A DNA stretch of 64,000 nt from an uncultured Clostridia bacterium (GCA_948472945.1 CAOKVX010000001.1:341294-405293); one strand, 5' to 3'; positions 19,301-28,411 are shown, counted from the first letter of the stretch. Translations and numbers: made by a program. The notes: a model not told the origin generated them from the sequence alone.

Positions 19301-21038
19301 AATAGCTCAAAAGCTGGTTTGGAAATCTATGGAGGACGGATATCTCGTGGGTTCCAGAGGTTCGGTGGGCTCGTCGTTTGCGGCTACAATGGCGGGAATA
19401 ACAGAGGTTAATCCTCTTCCGGCGCATTATTATTGCAAAAAATGCAGGTATTCCGACTTTGAGTCTGATACCGTGAAAGAGTATTTTGACCGTTCGGGTT
19501 TTGATATGCCAGACATGGTATGTCCTGAATGCGGTGAGATACTTATAAAGGATGGCCACAATATTCCGTTTGAGACTTTTCTGGGATTCAAGGGGGATAA
19601 GGAGCCTGATATCGACCTTAATTTCTCGGGAGAATACCAGAGTAACGCGCATAAATACACCGAAGTGCTGTTTGGGGAAGGACATACGTTCAGGGCTGGG
19701 ACAATAGGTACTCTTGCCGAAAAGACGGCGTATGGTTTCGTCATGAATTATTATAAGGAACGCGGCGTGACAAAGCGAAGGTGTGAGATGGAGCGCATTG
19801 CCAAGGGATGTACGGGCGTGCACAGGACAACCGGACAGCATCCGGGCGGAATTGTAGTACTGCCGCACGGAGAGGAGATATATTCATTTACACCTATACA
19901 AAAGCCCGCAAACGATATGTCGGTCGACATTATAACGACACATTTTGAGTACCATGCTATTGACCATAACCTTCTAAAGCTTGATATACTCGGGCACGAC
20001 GATCCTACGATGATAAGAATGCTGCAGGACCTGACCGGAAAGGAGCTTTGCGACATACCTCTTTGCGACGAGAGGGTAATGTCTCTGTTTTATTCTACCG
20101 AGGCGCTTGGGGTAAGGCCGGAGGATATAGGGGGATGTACGCTTGGAAGTCTTGGAATCCCTGAGCTTGGAACAAAATTCTCGATGGATATGCTGATTGA
20201 CACTTCGCCGTCGACATTTTCCGAGCTTGTTCGAATATCGGGATTGTCACACGGAACCGACGTGTGGACTAATAACGCCCAGGACCTTATAAGAGAGGGT
20301 GAGTGTACTTTGTCAACTGCCATATGCACAAGGGATGACATTATGACATATCTTATAAATATGGGAGTTGAGAACAGTATGTCGTTTAAGATAATGGAGA
20401 GTGTGCGTAAGGGAAAGGGACTTTCGCCTGAGATGGAGCAGGCTATGATAGAAAAAAATGTCCCTGAGTGGTACATAGGTTCCTGTAAGAAGATTAAATA
20501 CATGTTTCCGAAAGCCCATGCGGTTGCGTACATAATGATGGGAATAAGGATTGCGTGGTTTAAGGTGTATGAGCCTTTGGCATATTACGCCGCATTTTTT
20601 AGTATACGAGCCAAATCATTTGACTATGAAAGGATGGCGATGGGCAGCGAGAATCTTAATAAGAATCTTAAAGAAACCGAGGCAATTGAAAAAAAGACCG
20701 CCAAGGACAAGGAGCTTATTAAAGATATGAAAATAGTGCAGGAAATGTATGCCAGAGGATATAAGTTTGAGCCGATAGACATATATAGGGCGAGTGTGGA
20801 AAGATTTCAGATAACCGATGGGAAGCTTATGCCGTCGCTGTCAACTATAGAGGGACTTGGAGGAATAGCCGCCGAGTCTATGGTGTCCGAAGCGGCAAAG
20901 GGAGAGTTTTTTTCGATAGATGATTTTAAGCAGCGGACCGGCATCGGAAATAAAACAATTGAAAAAATGAAAACGCTCGGATTATTTGCGGATTTGCCTG
21001 AATCTAATCAACTTTCTATTATGGACTTTTTAAAATAA
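16392..21038 (+). CDS. polC: DNA polymerase III alpha subunit, PolC type
   Basis: Main replicative polymerase of low-GC Gram-positives, 1548 residues. Domain order: N-terminal domain (~1-215), a Lys/Gly/Asn-rich linker (~235-310), OB-fold (~325-420), PHP domain beginning at His435 (HCHTQMSDMDG), interrupted by a DEDD 3'-5' proofreading exonuclease (Asp529 and Glu531 in FDIETTGL, to about 690), then PHP continuation and the polymerase core. The core holds a zinc-binding CxxC pair (CKKC, CPEC), the palm carboxylates Asp1073 and Asp1075 in PDIDLNFSGEY, and a C-terminal region ending in a short hydrophobic tail. It starts 15 bp after ispG. Confidence 0.97.
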   Translation: MLLLEGFSDIKVDKELSALFDGVDLEKIIIDKKNRTACVYVETSKIIPFEAKSRFEAEIQRQTLYASVDEVNIYEHFNLPGSPTLSKIIDLYGDNLYKELKNENMMDYMIIKNSGIEIDDEKCSLTITANSSFLTDVREKSLIKWLEGMFQGKFDRKVSVYMKYLQKDGEKSDVNDRAVAPYEIYDVDTKKMYEVSPLDYERGVGGRASFVDDSESEFIDVSAVAEDGVSEVKKETPEYEEQKIDGKNGIKESVKAQNIVKYSKNKEAGKGRNYKNTNGGNNSVKGRGAYDKSGRYNRFKPKEPLDADIIYGKECGGELIKISEITEAMGEVVVHGLIDECEYREFRNGNGMFILNLTDFTDTIHVKVFARPSVKEVIEGDLKKGKFIRVKGNASFDSYENDIVISNVIGIKPDAKFSDKQKRYDTVADKRVELHCHTQMSDMDGVAAPKDLIARAVEWGHKAIAITDHGLVQAFPVAMHALEGIQKGNESAADFKIIYGVEGYIVDDEAPLVKNDRGQTLSDTFVIFDIETTGLNPYRHKLIEIGAVKVEKGIITDRFSEFVNPIVSIPYEIEQLTGITDLMLKDAGVLEDVLPRFLEFCEGSVLVAHNAQFDVNFIRLKAAELGITVDYTVADTMTMARVLLHELKTFNLKSVTKATGVLLENHHRAVDDAEATAGVFLRFLEMLKEKGIKTLAGLNEFGRMDAETVRKTPSHHIIILAKSDIGRINLYRLVSESHIKYFNRQPKIPKSLLRKYREGLIIGSACEAGELYQAIIRGEDDKEIERIVSFYDYLEIQPARNNEFMIRDKKYGYAGLDDIREDYRKIVKLGELYDKPVVATSDVHFLDPEDAVYRSIIMAGKGFDDADFQPPLYLHTTDEMLEEFSYLGEQKAYEVVVENSNLISDGIEKVSPVRPDKCPPVIDNSDEDLRNICYEKAHSMYGDELPDIVKTRLDRELNSIISNGYSVMYIIAQKLVWKSMEDGYLVGSRGSVGSSFAATMAGITEVNPLPAHYYCKKCRYSDFESDTVKEYFDRSGFDMPDMVCPECGEILIKDGHNIPFETFLGFKGDKEPDIDLNFSGEYQSNAHKYTEVLFGEGHTFRAGTIGTLAEKTAYGFVMNYYKERGVTKRRCEMERIAKGCTGVHRTTGQHPGGIVVLPHGEEIYSFTPIQKPANDMSVDIITTHFEYHAIDHNLLKLDILGHDDPTMIRMLQDLTGKELCDIPLCDERVMSLFYSTEALGVRPEDIGGCTLGSLGIPELGTKFSMDMLIDTSPSTFSELVRISGLSHGTDVWTNNAQDLIREGECTLSTAICTRDDIMTYLINMGVENSMSFKIMESVRKGKGLSPEMEQAMIEKNVPEWYIGSCKKIKYMFPKAHAVAYIMMGIRIAWFKVYEPLAYYAAFFSIRAKSFDYERMAMGSENLNKNLKETEAIEKKTAKDKELIKDMKIVQEMYARGYKFEPIDIYRASVERFQITDGKLMPSLSTIEGLGGIAAESMVSEAAKGEFFSIDDFKQRTGIGNKTIEKMKTLGLFADLPESNQLSIMDFLK

Positions 21039-21093
21039 TTATGATATACTGCCGACTATAACTAGAATTTTATTCTTTTTTATGGAGGAGAAT

Positions 21094-21723
21094 ATGCTTA
21101 CATCAGAGATGAAGGAAGGAAACAAAATATCAGTAGTTGTCAATAAGTTTGAATTGGAATCCGAGATACAGATTATAAGGGATGAATATATTCTTGTTAC
21201 AATTTTGTTGATTGATGACAAAATTGTGAAATTCCCGGCTGATTTAAAAGTTGATATGATTTATTATGGTGACGATAACAGCCTTTATATATGGGAAAAT
21301 GTAGTTGTATCTCCGGTAAAATTTAAGAACGGACAGAAATATCACAAAATTGACCTGCCTAAGAGTGAGGGAAAGCGCTATAACCGCAGGGGTAATTACA
21401 GATTATATGTCGGAAAGGACATGAGTGTAGAATTTAGGGAAGGTACGTCCAGAAAAAGAAAGAAAACCCTCGTAAAAGACATCAGCGCAACAGGATTTGC
21501 TTTTTTAAACAATGAAGATTATGATGTCGGTTTAAGAGTTTCGCTGATTTACGATATAGTATCAGGAAAGAGGATGAACCTTTCCGGCAAAATTGTTAGA
21601 AAACAATACATGGATAATATAAATAGTACCTTGTACGGCTGTCAATTTACAACGCCGTCTGACGAGATAAGAAAAATTATAAACAGGGAACAGCAGAGAA
21701 TGATAAAAGAGAAACTGCAGTAA
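21094..21723 (+). CDS. PilZ-domain protein (YcgR-like), likely c-di-GMP receptor
   Basis: 209 residues with two beta-domains: an N-terminal YcgR-type barrel (~1-90) and a PilZ domain (~95-205). The PilZ c-di-GMP-binding elements are present: an Arg-rich R-x-x-x-R-type segment (RRGNYR) and D-x-S-x-x-G (DISATG). By family, such proteins slow flagella or modulate surface behaviour when c-di-GMP is bound; no motility genes are seen here, so the output is unknown. The ATG at 21094 follows GGAGGAG; an upstream ATG at 21082 overlaps that SD. A terminator overlaps its last codons. Confidence 0.85.
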   Translation: MLTSEMKEGNKISVVVNKFELESEIQIIRDEYILVTILLIDDKIVKFPADLKVDMIYYGDDNSLYIWENVVVSPVKFKNGQKYHKIDLPKSEGKRYNRRGNYRLYVGKDMSVEFREGTSRKRKKTLVKDISATGFAFLNNEDYDVGLRVSLIYDIVSGKRMNLSGKIVRKQYMDNINSTLYGCQFTTPSDEIRKIINREQQRMIKEKLQ

Positions 21724-21748
21724 ACTTTGTTTACTGCAGTTTCTTTTG
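21711..21748 (+). terminator. intrinsic terminator overlapping the end of the pilZ gene
   Basis: GAAACTGCAGTAAAC (21711-21725) pairs perfectly over 15 bp with GTTTACTGCAGTTTC (21729-21743), a three-base loop, followed by TTTT. The left arm includes the last codons and the stop codon. Confidence 0.88.
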
Positions 21749-21809
21749 TCAAATAAGAAAATTCTTTTTGCTGTTTATTCTTTATTAATATTTTTGTAAC
21801 GGTTTTTGC

Positions 21810-21838
21810 TTGAAAAATAGGCTGATTCAATGTATATT
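21810..21838 (+). promoter_or_regulatory. promoter of the winged-helix/CBS gene
   Basis: TTGAAA at 21810-21815 and TATATT at 21833-21838 with a 17-bp spacer. The start codon is 33 bp downstream, after AAAGGAGG. Confidence 0.72.
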
Positions 21839-21870
21839 ATACAATATATTGTTATAAAAGGAGGTAGTTC

Positions 21871-22761
21871 ATGGAGAATAATATAACAAACGGTGAATTG
21901 TTTGATAAATTTCTAGAGCTTTCTGACATGGGCTCTGTATTTAAAATATTATCAAGATTCGAATATGTAATTCTGCGTAAACTTATAAAAAAAGCTGATG
22001 AAAATGTAGAACAGAATGGCAGGGTATATCTTGAGGAGATAAAGAATGACCTTAACATACCGATGCCGAAAGTGTCGGAATTAATTCAGGCGATGAATGA
22101 CGAGGGCTGGCTTGCCTGGAAACTTGATTCTAATACCCGAAAAACATACATAGAGGTAACTGAGAACGGAAGGGAAAAGTGTCTATTACAGCGCGAGGGT
22201 CTGAAAAAAATAAGCAACCGCATTGAGAAAGAGCTCACGGATGATGAGAAAAACCAGATATTTACCAGTATACTTAAGCTTGGACGGATAGTCAACGAGG
22301 AGCGGGGGGAGACTGAAGCTTACTTTGAACTGCTTTCTAATAAGTCGGCTGACAATTTGAACATAATAAGCCTGCTAAAGCCTAAAAGTACGGTTCATTA
22401 TTTAAAGACGGATTATTTTTTGCAGAAAGCAATTGAGATTCTTTCGGAGAGCGGATACACTACGCTGCCTGTTGTAGATGAGAATGGAATATACCTCGGA
22501 ACTGTAAGCGACGGAGATATACTTTGGTATATTAACGAGCACGGTATGGATAACCTTGACAGTGTAGGCGTAAAGGATATTGTAAATAAGAGACGTAATC
22601 CGGCTGTACATGATTTTGACGGTAACCATACCATTATTAATTATATTATGGAACAGAATTTCCTTTGCATGGTCGACGACAGGGGATGCTTTATCGGAAT
22701 AATAACGCGAAAAGATGTTATAAGATATATGAAGCGGCGCATTGAGAGCAGAAGGATGTAA
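21871..22761 (+). CDS. MarR-like winged-helix protein with CBS-domain pair
   Basis: 296 residues. Residues ~1-125 look like a MarR/PadR-type winged helix (LRKLIKKAD, a helix pair, then a wing around DSNTRKTYIEVTENGREK). Residues ~165-296 carry two CBS motifs, the first around STVHYLKTDYFLQKA to TLPVVDENGIYLGTVSDGDIL, the second ending in FLCMVDDRGCFIGIITRKDVIRYM. CBS pairs bind adenine nucleotides, so this is probably a transcription regulator sensing energy state (inference). The strong SD AAAGGAGG supports the ATG at 21871. It stands alone between two terminators. Confidence 0.8.
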   Translation: MENNITNGELFDKFLELSDMGSVFKILSRFEYVILRKLIKKADENVEQNGRVYLEEIKNDLNIPMPKVSELIQAMNDEGWLAWKLDSNTRKTYIEVTENGREKCLLQREGLKKISNRIEKELTDDEKNQIFTSILKLGRIVNEERGETEAYFELLSNKSADNLNIISLLKPKSTVHYLKTDYFLQKAIEILSESGYTTLPVVDENGIYLGTVSDGDILWYINEHGMDNLDSVGVKDIVNKRRNPAVHDFDGNHTIINYIMEQNFLCMVDDRGCFIGIITRKDVIRYMKRRIESRRM

Positions 22762-22771
22762 AATAATATGC

Positions 22772-22814
22772 AAAACAAAAGCAAATGATTATTATTTTTT
22801 GCTTTTGTTTTTCT
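22772..22814 (+). terminator. intrinsic terminator after the CBS gene
   Basis: AACAAAAGCAAA (about 22774-22785) pairs with TTTGCTTTTGTT (22798-22809), followed by T-rich sequence. It lies 12 bases after the stop. Confidence 0.75.
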
Positions 22815-22984
22815 TCTTATATTATTAACTTTATTATTACATTATTTGTTTTTTGTGCCGTCAGTTACTATGTCTGCGGCATTTTTACATTTGTGTGCGA
22901 ATCTCTTTGTCGTATTCTTTGCTATGACTCTGCTCTGAATTTTGCCTTTAAATCAAAGTTTATACTTTTTTAATAAAAAAAAGC

Positions 22985-23013
22985 TTGCATAATTATATAA
23001 AATAGTATATTAT
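22985..23013 (+). promoter_or_regulatory. promoter of tRNA-Glu
   Basis: TTGCAT (22985-22990), 17-bp spacer, TATTAT (23008-23013). The tRNA begins 13 bases after the -10 box, a short leader typical of single tRNA genes. Confidence 0.75.
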
Positions 23014-23026
23014 AGCAAATGTTGAT

Positions 23027-23098
23027 GGTCCGTTGGTCAAGCGGCTAAGACGTCGCCCTCTCACGGCGAAAACAGGGGTTCGATTCCCCTACGGACTG
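23027..23098 (+). tRNA. tRNA-Glu (anticodon CTC)
   Basis: Full cloverleaf by eye. Acceptor GGTCCGT (23027-23033) pairs with ACGGACT (23091-23097) including a G-U pair at position 1-72, with discriminator G at 23098. The D-arm contains TGGTCAAGCGGCTAAGAC. The anticodon stem TCGCC/GGCGA encloses the loop CTCTCAC with anticodon CTC, and the T-arm is AGGGG-TTCGATT-CCCCT. The CCA end is not encoded. The body closely resembles bacillary tRNA-Glu. It reads GAG codons and is a single-gene unit with its own promoter and terminator. Confidence 0.95.
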
Positions 23099-23127
23099 CT
23101 ATTAAAGTTTTATTATTAAGATTCAAT

Positions 23128-23168
23128 AAATGCTGGAAAGAGTTGGTTATAGTGTGCTTTCAGCATTT
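23128..23168 (+). terminator. terminator after tRNA-Glu
   Basis: AAATGCTGGAAAG (23128-23140) pairs with CTTTCAGCATTT (23157-23168), with one bulged G and a 16-base loop, running into a T-run. Confidence 0.75.
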
Positions 23169-23437
23169 TTTGTTTTGTGATTTGTGATTTATATATTTAT
23201 ATAATTAAAACAAAACATAAAGACAGTTTATGAGGTAGTGGGATTAAAAATATGAGTTATATATCAATTTATTAAAAGTATTTAAAAGCGGAAATAAAAA
23301 TTTGTTTTCTTATTAAATAAAAAAACACTTGCATTTAATTTATAATGGTGGTAAAGTGATTAATGGAAATAGTGGATAGCGTAAGAGTGGGCTTCGGCTC
23401 ACTCTTAAGTTTTGTGTAATGGAAATCAGGTGAAAAG
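23169..23437 (+). promoter_or_regulatory. rimP operon leader: AT-rich region with probable promoter and UUCG hairpin
   Basis: There is no gene between tRNA-Glu and rimP. A probable promoter is TTGCAT (23329-23334), 17 bp, TAAAGT (23352-23357); a consensus TATAAT at 23341-23346 lacks a partner -35. A ten-pair hairpin with a UUCG tetraloop follows: AAGAGTGGGC (23383-23392) with GCTCACTCTT (23397-23406). It ends in AAGTTTTG rather than a full T-run. Its place just ahead of rimP-nusA suggests an attenuator or a NusA-responsive leader (inference). Confidence 0.5.
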
Positions 23438-23926
23438 TTGAGTAAGAGAGAAGAATATGAGAGACGTACTGAGGAGCTGCTTGCACCTATAACGGAAAGC
23501 AATAATTTTGAGCTGGTTGATGTAGAGTATGTGAAAGAGGGAAGTACGTACTATTTGAGAGCATATATTGACAAAGAGGGTGGAATCACGCTTGATGACT
23601 GTGAGATTGTCAACAGGGCCCTTGGAGAATTGATGGATAAGCATGACTTTATAGAGGAGTCTTATATATTGGAGGTGAGCTCCCCGGGACTTGGAAGAAA
23701 GCTGAAAAAGGATAAAGACTTTATAAGAAGCCTTGGAAAAGATATAGAGATTAAATTATATAAAGATATAATTCTTACCGAGAACGGCAGGGAGATAAAA
23801 GCGAAAGAATTTGTCGGAAGGCTTGAAGGGTATGACAAAGAAAATATAGAGGTGTTTCTTGGAGAGGAAACAATAAGTATTGCGCTAAAAGACATCGCTA
23901 TGGTGAGGCTGGCTATAGATTTTTAA
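23438..23926 (+). CDS. rimP: ribosome maturation factor RimP
   Basis: Needed for 30S subunit maturation. 162 residues with the usual two domains: an alpha/beta part with the conserved VDVEYVKEG and SPGLGRKLKK (near 80-92) and a C-terminal SH3-like barrel (~95-160). The start is TTG at 23438 preceded by AGGTGAAAAG; no in-frame ATG gives the family N-terminus. First gene of the conserved rimP-nusA-rnpM-ylxQ-infB run. Confidence 0.92.
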   Translation: MSKREEYERRTEELLAPITESNNFELVDVEYVKEGSTYYLRAYIDKEGGITLDDCEIVNRALGELMDKHDFIEESYILEVSSPGLGRKLKKDKDFIRSLGKDIEIKLYKDIILTENGREIKAKEFVGRLEGYDKENIEVFLGEETISIALKDIAMVRLAIDF

Positions 23927-23978
23927 GGCGGTAAGGCAGGCAACATATTTTGAATAATGTTTAGGGAGGTTAAGTACG

Positions 23979-25028
23979 ATGAATGAAACAGATAACAGGG
24001 AGCTTATAGCGGCGCTTGACGAGCTTGAAAAGGAAAAAGAAATAAGCAAAGATATTATACTTGAAGCGATAGAGAACTCTCTTCTTGCTGCGTGTAAGGA
24101 CCATTTCGGAAAATCGGATAATATAAATGTAATAGTAGACAGATATTCGGGCGAGGTCAAGGTATTTGCCGTTAAGACGATTGTCGAGGAGGTTATGGAC
24201 GATACGCTTGAAGTAAGCCTTGACGATATAGCCGATATATATCCTGACAAGGTTATTGGAGATACAATCGAGGTGGTGGTTACGCCTAAGAATTTTGGAC
24301 GTATTGCCGCACAGAAAGCAAAGCAGGTTGTAGTTCAGAAAATTAGGGAGGAAGAGAGAAAGGTTATATATAACCAATATTACGAGAAAGAAAGAGATAT
24401 AATTACCGGAATTGTTCAGAGGGTTTCGAAAGGAAATATATCTGTAGACCTCGGTAAAATAGATACGGTGCTGACGGAAAGCGAGCAGGTTAAGACTGAA
24501 CATTTCAGGCCTACCGAGAGAATTAAGCTTTACGTAGTGGAAGTAAAGGATACGGCAAAAGGTCCTAGAATCACAGTGTCGAGGACACATCCTGAATTTG
24601 TCAAGAGGCTTTTTGAGTATGAGGTTGCCGAGGTTCAGGATGGAACTGTCGAGATAAAGAGCATAGCGAGGGAGGCCGGCTCAAGGACAAAGATGGCCGT
24701 ATACTCGTACAATCCGGATGTTGACCCCGTAGGGGCGTGCGTGGGAATTAACGGAATAAGGGTTAACTCCATTGTGGATGAGCTGCGCGGGGAGAAGATA
24801 GACATAATAAACTGGAGCGACGACCCTGCAACTCTGATTGAAAATGCGTTAAGCCCTGCTAAGGTAATATCAGTGGAGGTTGACGAGGAGGAAAAGAGTG
24901 CAAACGTAGTAGTTCCGGACTTCCAGCTCTCGCTTGCAATTGGCAAGGAGGGACAGAACGCAAGGCTTGCGGCAAGGCTTACCGGTTACAAGATAGATAT
25001 TAAGAGCGAAGAGGTTGCTGATATATAA
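23979..25028 (+). CDS. nusA: transcription termination/antitermination factor NusA
   Basis: Binds RNA polymerase and nascent RNA to control pausing and termination. 349 residues, the short Gram-positive form: N-terminal polymerase-binding domain (~1-125), S1 domain (~135-200), KH1 and KH2 (~205-345, with GxxG-like loops including IGKEGQNARLAARL). It lacks the C-terminal acidic repeats of proteobacterial NusA, as expected. The GGGAGG SD precedes the ATG. Confidence 0.96.
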   Translation: MNETDNRELIAALDELEKEKEISKDIILEAIENSLLAACKDHFGKSDNINVIVDRYSGEVKVFAVKTIVEEVMDDTLEVSLDDIADIYPDKVIGDTIEVVVTPKNFGRIAAQKAKQVVVQKIREEERKVIYNQYYEKERDIITGIVQRVSKGNISVDLGKIDTVLTESEQVKTEHFRPTERIKLYVVEVKDTAKGPRITVSRTHPEFVKRLFEYEVAEVQDGTVEIKSIAREAGSRTKMAVYSYNPDVDPVGACVGINGIRVNSIVDELRGEKIDIINWSDDPATLIENALSPAKVISVEVDEEEKSANVVVPDFQLSLAIGKEGQNARLAARLTGYKIDIKSEEVADI

Positions 25029-25040
25029 GGGGGTGCCTGG

Positions 25041-25316
25041 TTGAAGGCAAAGAAAATTCCTATGCGCCGCTGTGTCGGATGTAATGAATCAAAGGCAAAG
25101 AGCGAGCTTATAAGGGTCATAAAGACGCCGGAGGACGAAGTTCTTCTGGATTGTACAGGCAAAAAAAACGGACGTGGCGCATATATATGTTCATCAGTAG
25201 AATGTTTTAATAAAGCAAAAAAATCAAGGGCGTTTGAAAGGGCGTTTGAGATTAATATTCCGGATGATATATATGAAGATATAGAAAGGCAGATGTTACA
25301 GCTTGTTGAGAAATAA
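25041..25316 (+). CDS. rnpM: YlxR/RnpM family RNA-binding protein
   Basis: 91-residue DUF448 protein. The conserved RRCVGCNESK and GRGAYIC motifs are present. Family members are nucleic-acid-binding, and in Bacillus YlxR was renamed RnpM as a modulator of RNase P. The start is TTG at 25041 (GGGGGTG upstream), 12 bp after nusA. The 3' end overlaps the ylxQ start by 14 bp, pointing to coupled translation. Confidence 0.9.
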   Translation: MKAKKIPMRRCVGCNESKAKSELIRVIKTPEDEVLLDCTGKKNGRGAYICSSVECFNKAKKSRAFERAFEINIPDDIYEDIERQMLQLVEK

Positions 25317-25617
25317 AGTGTTTTCTTATATCGGATTAGCGATGAAATCCGGTAATGTTGTGAGCGGGAGTTTTGCAACAGAAAAATCAATAAAAGAATA
25401 CAAAGCATATGTAGTAATAGTTGCCGGCGATGTTTCGGAAAATACCAGAGAGAGATATGAAAAAATGTGTGAATATTATAATGTTCCGCTTTTCTTCTAT
25501 GGTACGAAAGATGAGCTGGGTCATGCAATAGGAAAAGAATATCGCGCGTCGCTGGCGGTTATTGATAAGGGCTTGGCGAAGGCAGTTATTCAGAACATTA
25601 ATCAGGAGGTAGTATAA
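25303..25617 (+). CDS. ylxQ: L7Ae-family ribosomal protein YlxQ
   Basis: 104 residues with the L7Ae/L30e fold; the N-terminal region ([14 protein letters not shown]) is the family's RNA-binding signature. It probably binds kink-turn RNA. The start is TTG at 25303 inside the end of rnpM; conserved residues begin at once ([12 protein letters not shown]), supporting this start. infB follows after a single base. Confidence 0.88.
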   Translation: MLRNKVFSYIGLAMKSGNVVSGSFATEKSIKEYKAYVVIVAGDVSENTRERYEKMCEYYNVPLFFYGTKDELGHAIGKEYRASLAVIDKGLAKAVIQNINQEVV

Positions 25618-25618
25618 A

Positions 25619-28411
25619 ATGGCAAAAATGAGAATTCATGAGATATCCAAAAGCTTGAAAGCACAGGGAAAGAATATAAAGAGTTCTGACCTTATTGAAC
25701 TTTTACAGGCTAATGGATTTGAGGCGAAAAGTCCGAACAGTAATATAGAGGATGCTGCGATAGCGTTCCTGTTACGTACTTTTGCGGAAAGTAATAATGG
25801 TAAGGCTGCTACTCCTGATAAGAAGGATTCTGAAGCAAAAACTGCCGTTAAAGATAGTCCGGCAAACACAGTACAGAAAGCTGGTAATGCGGAAGATAAT
25901 GAAAAGGCTGAAAGAGTTTCAAAAACTGTGAAAGCCGAAAAGACTGAGAAAGTTGAAAAAGCTGATAAAGCAGAGAAAGAAAATAAAGCCGAAGCTGTTA
26001 AGGTTCAGCCTGTCAAAACTGAAAAGAGGCCGGAGTCTGAACCGAGGGCAAAAGAAAAATCTAAGTCTTTGGACTCTGCTAAAAATGAGGGTACTGTCAG
26101 AGCAATGTCAGGGACAGAAAGAAAACCTGAGGGCTTGGGCCGAGAAAGGGATAATTACAACAACAGGGATTCCAAAGGCAACAGGCAGCCTAGAGATAAC
26201 AGGGAAACTAAGGATAGCCGTGACGGACGTAACTTTAACCGCGATAACAGAGGCCAAAGAGGCGGATATAACAATAATAATCAGAGAAATTTTGAGCACA
26301 GGGGCAGTGACAACAGAAGTTCTGATAATCGCGGCGGCAGCAGGCCGTTTAACAGAGACGGCGCAAACAGAGGGGTACGCGACGGAAGAAAGCCTAACGC
26401 GGACAGGGTTATTGAGAAATTTGAGAAAAGCCAGAGCGGCTTTGACAGCATAAAGCAGGAACAGAAACCGGGTAGGACACAACGTCAGGGCAAAGACGGA
26501 GGAAAAAGAGATAATAAGAAATATACAAGAGATAAAAAAGATTATGATAATGACGAGACAAGAATTACAAGGGATTCTATTAACAAGAAGAAGGATCCGA
26601 ACCGCAAGGGAGCATTTATTAAACCGGAGGTTGTAAAGAAAGAAGAGCCTGAAGATTCAATCCGCACAATCATCCTTCCTGAGAAGCTTACGCTGAAAGA
26701 GCTTGGAGATAAGATTAAGGTTCCGGCGGCTCAGATTGTCAAAAAGCTGTTTATGAAAGGCAAGATGATTTCTATTAATCAGGAGATATCATTTGACGAG
26801 GCCGAGGAGATTGCTTTGGAGTACAACTGTATAGCAGAGCTTGAGGAAAAAGTCGATGTGATTGCAGAGCTTTTGAAAGAGGATGAGGAGGAAGAAAATA
26901 CACTCTCAAAACGTCCGCCGGTAGTCTGTGTTATGGGCCACGTTGACCACGGTAAGACTTCGCTTCTTGACGCTATAAGAAAGACCGACGTCATATCGAG
27001 AGAGGCCGGTGGTATTACCCAGCACATAGGAGCCTATATGGTAAAATGCAACGGAGAGAAGATTACATTTCTTGATACTCCGGGACATGAGGCGTTTACC
27101 TCAATGCGTATGAGGGGAGCAAAGTCTACCGACATAGCAATTCTTGTTGTCGCCGCAGACGACGGCGTGATGCCGCAGACGGTTGAAGCAATCAACCACG
27201 CAAAAGCCGCAGGAGTTGAGATAATTGTTGCAGTTAACAAGATAGATAAGCCGGGCGCCAATGTTGAGAGAGTTAAACAGGAGCTTGTCGAGTATGAGCT
27301 TGTTGCCGAAGACTGGGGAGGAAGTACGGTGTTTGTACCGGTATCTGCAAAGAGCGGAGAGGGAATCGACAACCTTCTTGAGATGATACTTCTAACTGCT
27401 GAAGTTCTTGAGCTGAAAGCTAATTCAGACAGAAATGCAAGAGGTATAGTTATAGAGGCCCAGCTTGACAGAGGACGCGGACCGGTTGCAACGATACTTG
27501 TACAGAAAGGAACGCTGCATGTCGGAGACCACATCGTAATAGGTTCTGCACACGGCCGAGTGCGTGCAATGATGGATGATAAGGGCAGGAGAGTTAAAGA
27601 AGCCAAGCCATCTACACCTGTAGAAATAATTGGACTTAACGAGGTTCCTGACGCCGGAGAGGTATTTATAACGACTGAGAACGAGAAAGAGGCAAGGACG
27701 ATTGTTGCCGCATATATCGACCAGAGCAAGGCAAAACTAATCGAAGACACAAAATCTGTGCTCTCCCTTGACGGTCTGTTTGACCAGATACAGGCCGGAA
27801 ATATTAAGGAGCTTAACATAATTATAAAGGCTGACGTACAGGGTTCTGTCGAGGCAATTAAGCAGAGTCTCCTTAAGCTTTCGAATGAGGAAGTGGCTAT
27901 AAGGGTAATTCACGGAGGCGTCGGAGCTATAACGGAATCGGACGTTACGCTTGCCATTGCGTCGAGCGCAATTATAATCGGATTCAACGTAAGACCGGAT
28001 AATATGGCCAAATCAACAGCCGACAGGGAGAAAGTTGATTTGAGGCTGTACCGTGTAATATATGATGCAATCTCGGATATTGAAAATGCAATGAAAGGTA
28101 TGTTAGACCCTATTTATGAGGAAAAGGTTATCGGCCATGCAGATGTAAGACAGACATTTAAAGCATCAGGTCTTGGAACAATTGCAGGTTCATATGTTCT
28201 TGACGGAAAGATTGCAAGGGGATGTAAGGCGAGAATCACAAGAAATGATGAGCTTATATTTGAGGGAGCTCTCGCATCCCTTAAGAGATTCAAGGATGAT
28301 GTCAAGGAAGTAGCCGCAGGTTACGAATGTGGTCTTGTGTTTGAAGGCTTTAACGATATCAATGTTGAGGATAAGGTTGAATTATATACTATGGTCGAGG
28401 TGCCAAGGTAG
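25619..28411 (+). CDS. infB: translation initiation factor IF-2
   Basis: GTPase that brings initiator tRNA to the ribosome. 930 residues. A first IF2_N-type helix domain is at ~1-50. A long low-complexity segment (~60-330) is Lys/Glu-rich, then Arg/Asn/Asp/Gly-rich. A second IF2_N-like domain lies near 350-400. The G domain starts at Gly440 (GHVDHGKT), with [12 protein letters not shown] and SAKSGEG; domains II-IV follow to the end. The linker is longer than in B. subtilis IF-2 (~716 residues total), as is common in Lachnospiraceae. A terminator follows. Confidence 0.97.
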   Translation: MAKMRIHEISKSLKAQGKNIKSSDLIELLQANGFEAKSPNSNIEDAAIAFLLRTFAESNNGKAATPDKKDSEAKTAVKDSPANTVQKAGNAEDNEKAERVSKTVKAEKTEKVEKADKAEKENKAEAVKVQPVKTEKRPESEPRAKEKSKSLDSAKNEGTVRAMSGTERKPEGLGRERDNYNNRDSKGNRQPRDNRETKDSRDGRNFNRDNRGQRGGYNNNNQRNFEHRGSDNRSSDNRGGSRPFNRDGANRGVRDGRKPNADRVIEKFEKSQSGFDSIKQEQKPGRTQRQGKDGGKRDNKKYTRDKKDYDNDETRITRDSINKKKDPNRKGAFIKPEVVKKEEPEDSIRTIILPEKLTLKELGDKIKVPAAQIVKKLFMKGKMISINQEISFDEAEEIALEYNCIAELEEKVDVIAELLKEDEEEENTLSKRPPVVCVMGHVDHGKTSLLDAIRKTDVISREAGGITQHIGAYMVKCNGEKITFLDTPGHEAFTSMRMRGAKSTDIAILVVAADDGVMPQTVEAINHAKAAGVEIIVAVNKIDKPGANVERVKQELVEYELVAEDWGGSTVFVPVSAKSGEGIDNLLEMILLTAEVLELKANSDRNARGIVIEAQLDRGRGPVATILVQKGTLHVGDHIVIGSAHGRVRAMMDDKGRRVKEAKPSTPVEIIGLNEVPDAGEVFITTENEKEARTIVAAYIDQSKAKLIEDTKSVLSLDGLFDQIQAGNIKELNIIIKADVQGSVEAIKQSLLKLSNEEVAIRVIHGGVGAITESDVTLAIASSAIIIGFNVRPDNMAKSTADREKVDLRLYRVIYDAISDIENAMKGMLDPIYEEKVIGHADVRQTFKASGLGTIAGSYVLDGKIARGCKARITRNDELIFEGALASLKRFKDDVKEVAAGYECGLVFEGFNDINVEDKVELYTMVEVPR

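Noticed and set aside
22785..22973. 62-codon plus-strand frame after the CBS gene
   Set aside because: Starts in a terminator hairpin, is hydrophobic low-complexity sequence from a T-rich stretch, and has no SD.
27034..27819. Minus-strand open frame of 261 codons inside infB
   Set aside because: Shadow of the conserved IF-2 G domain; no independent start signal.
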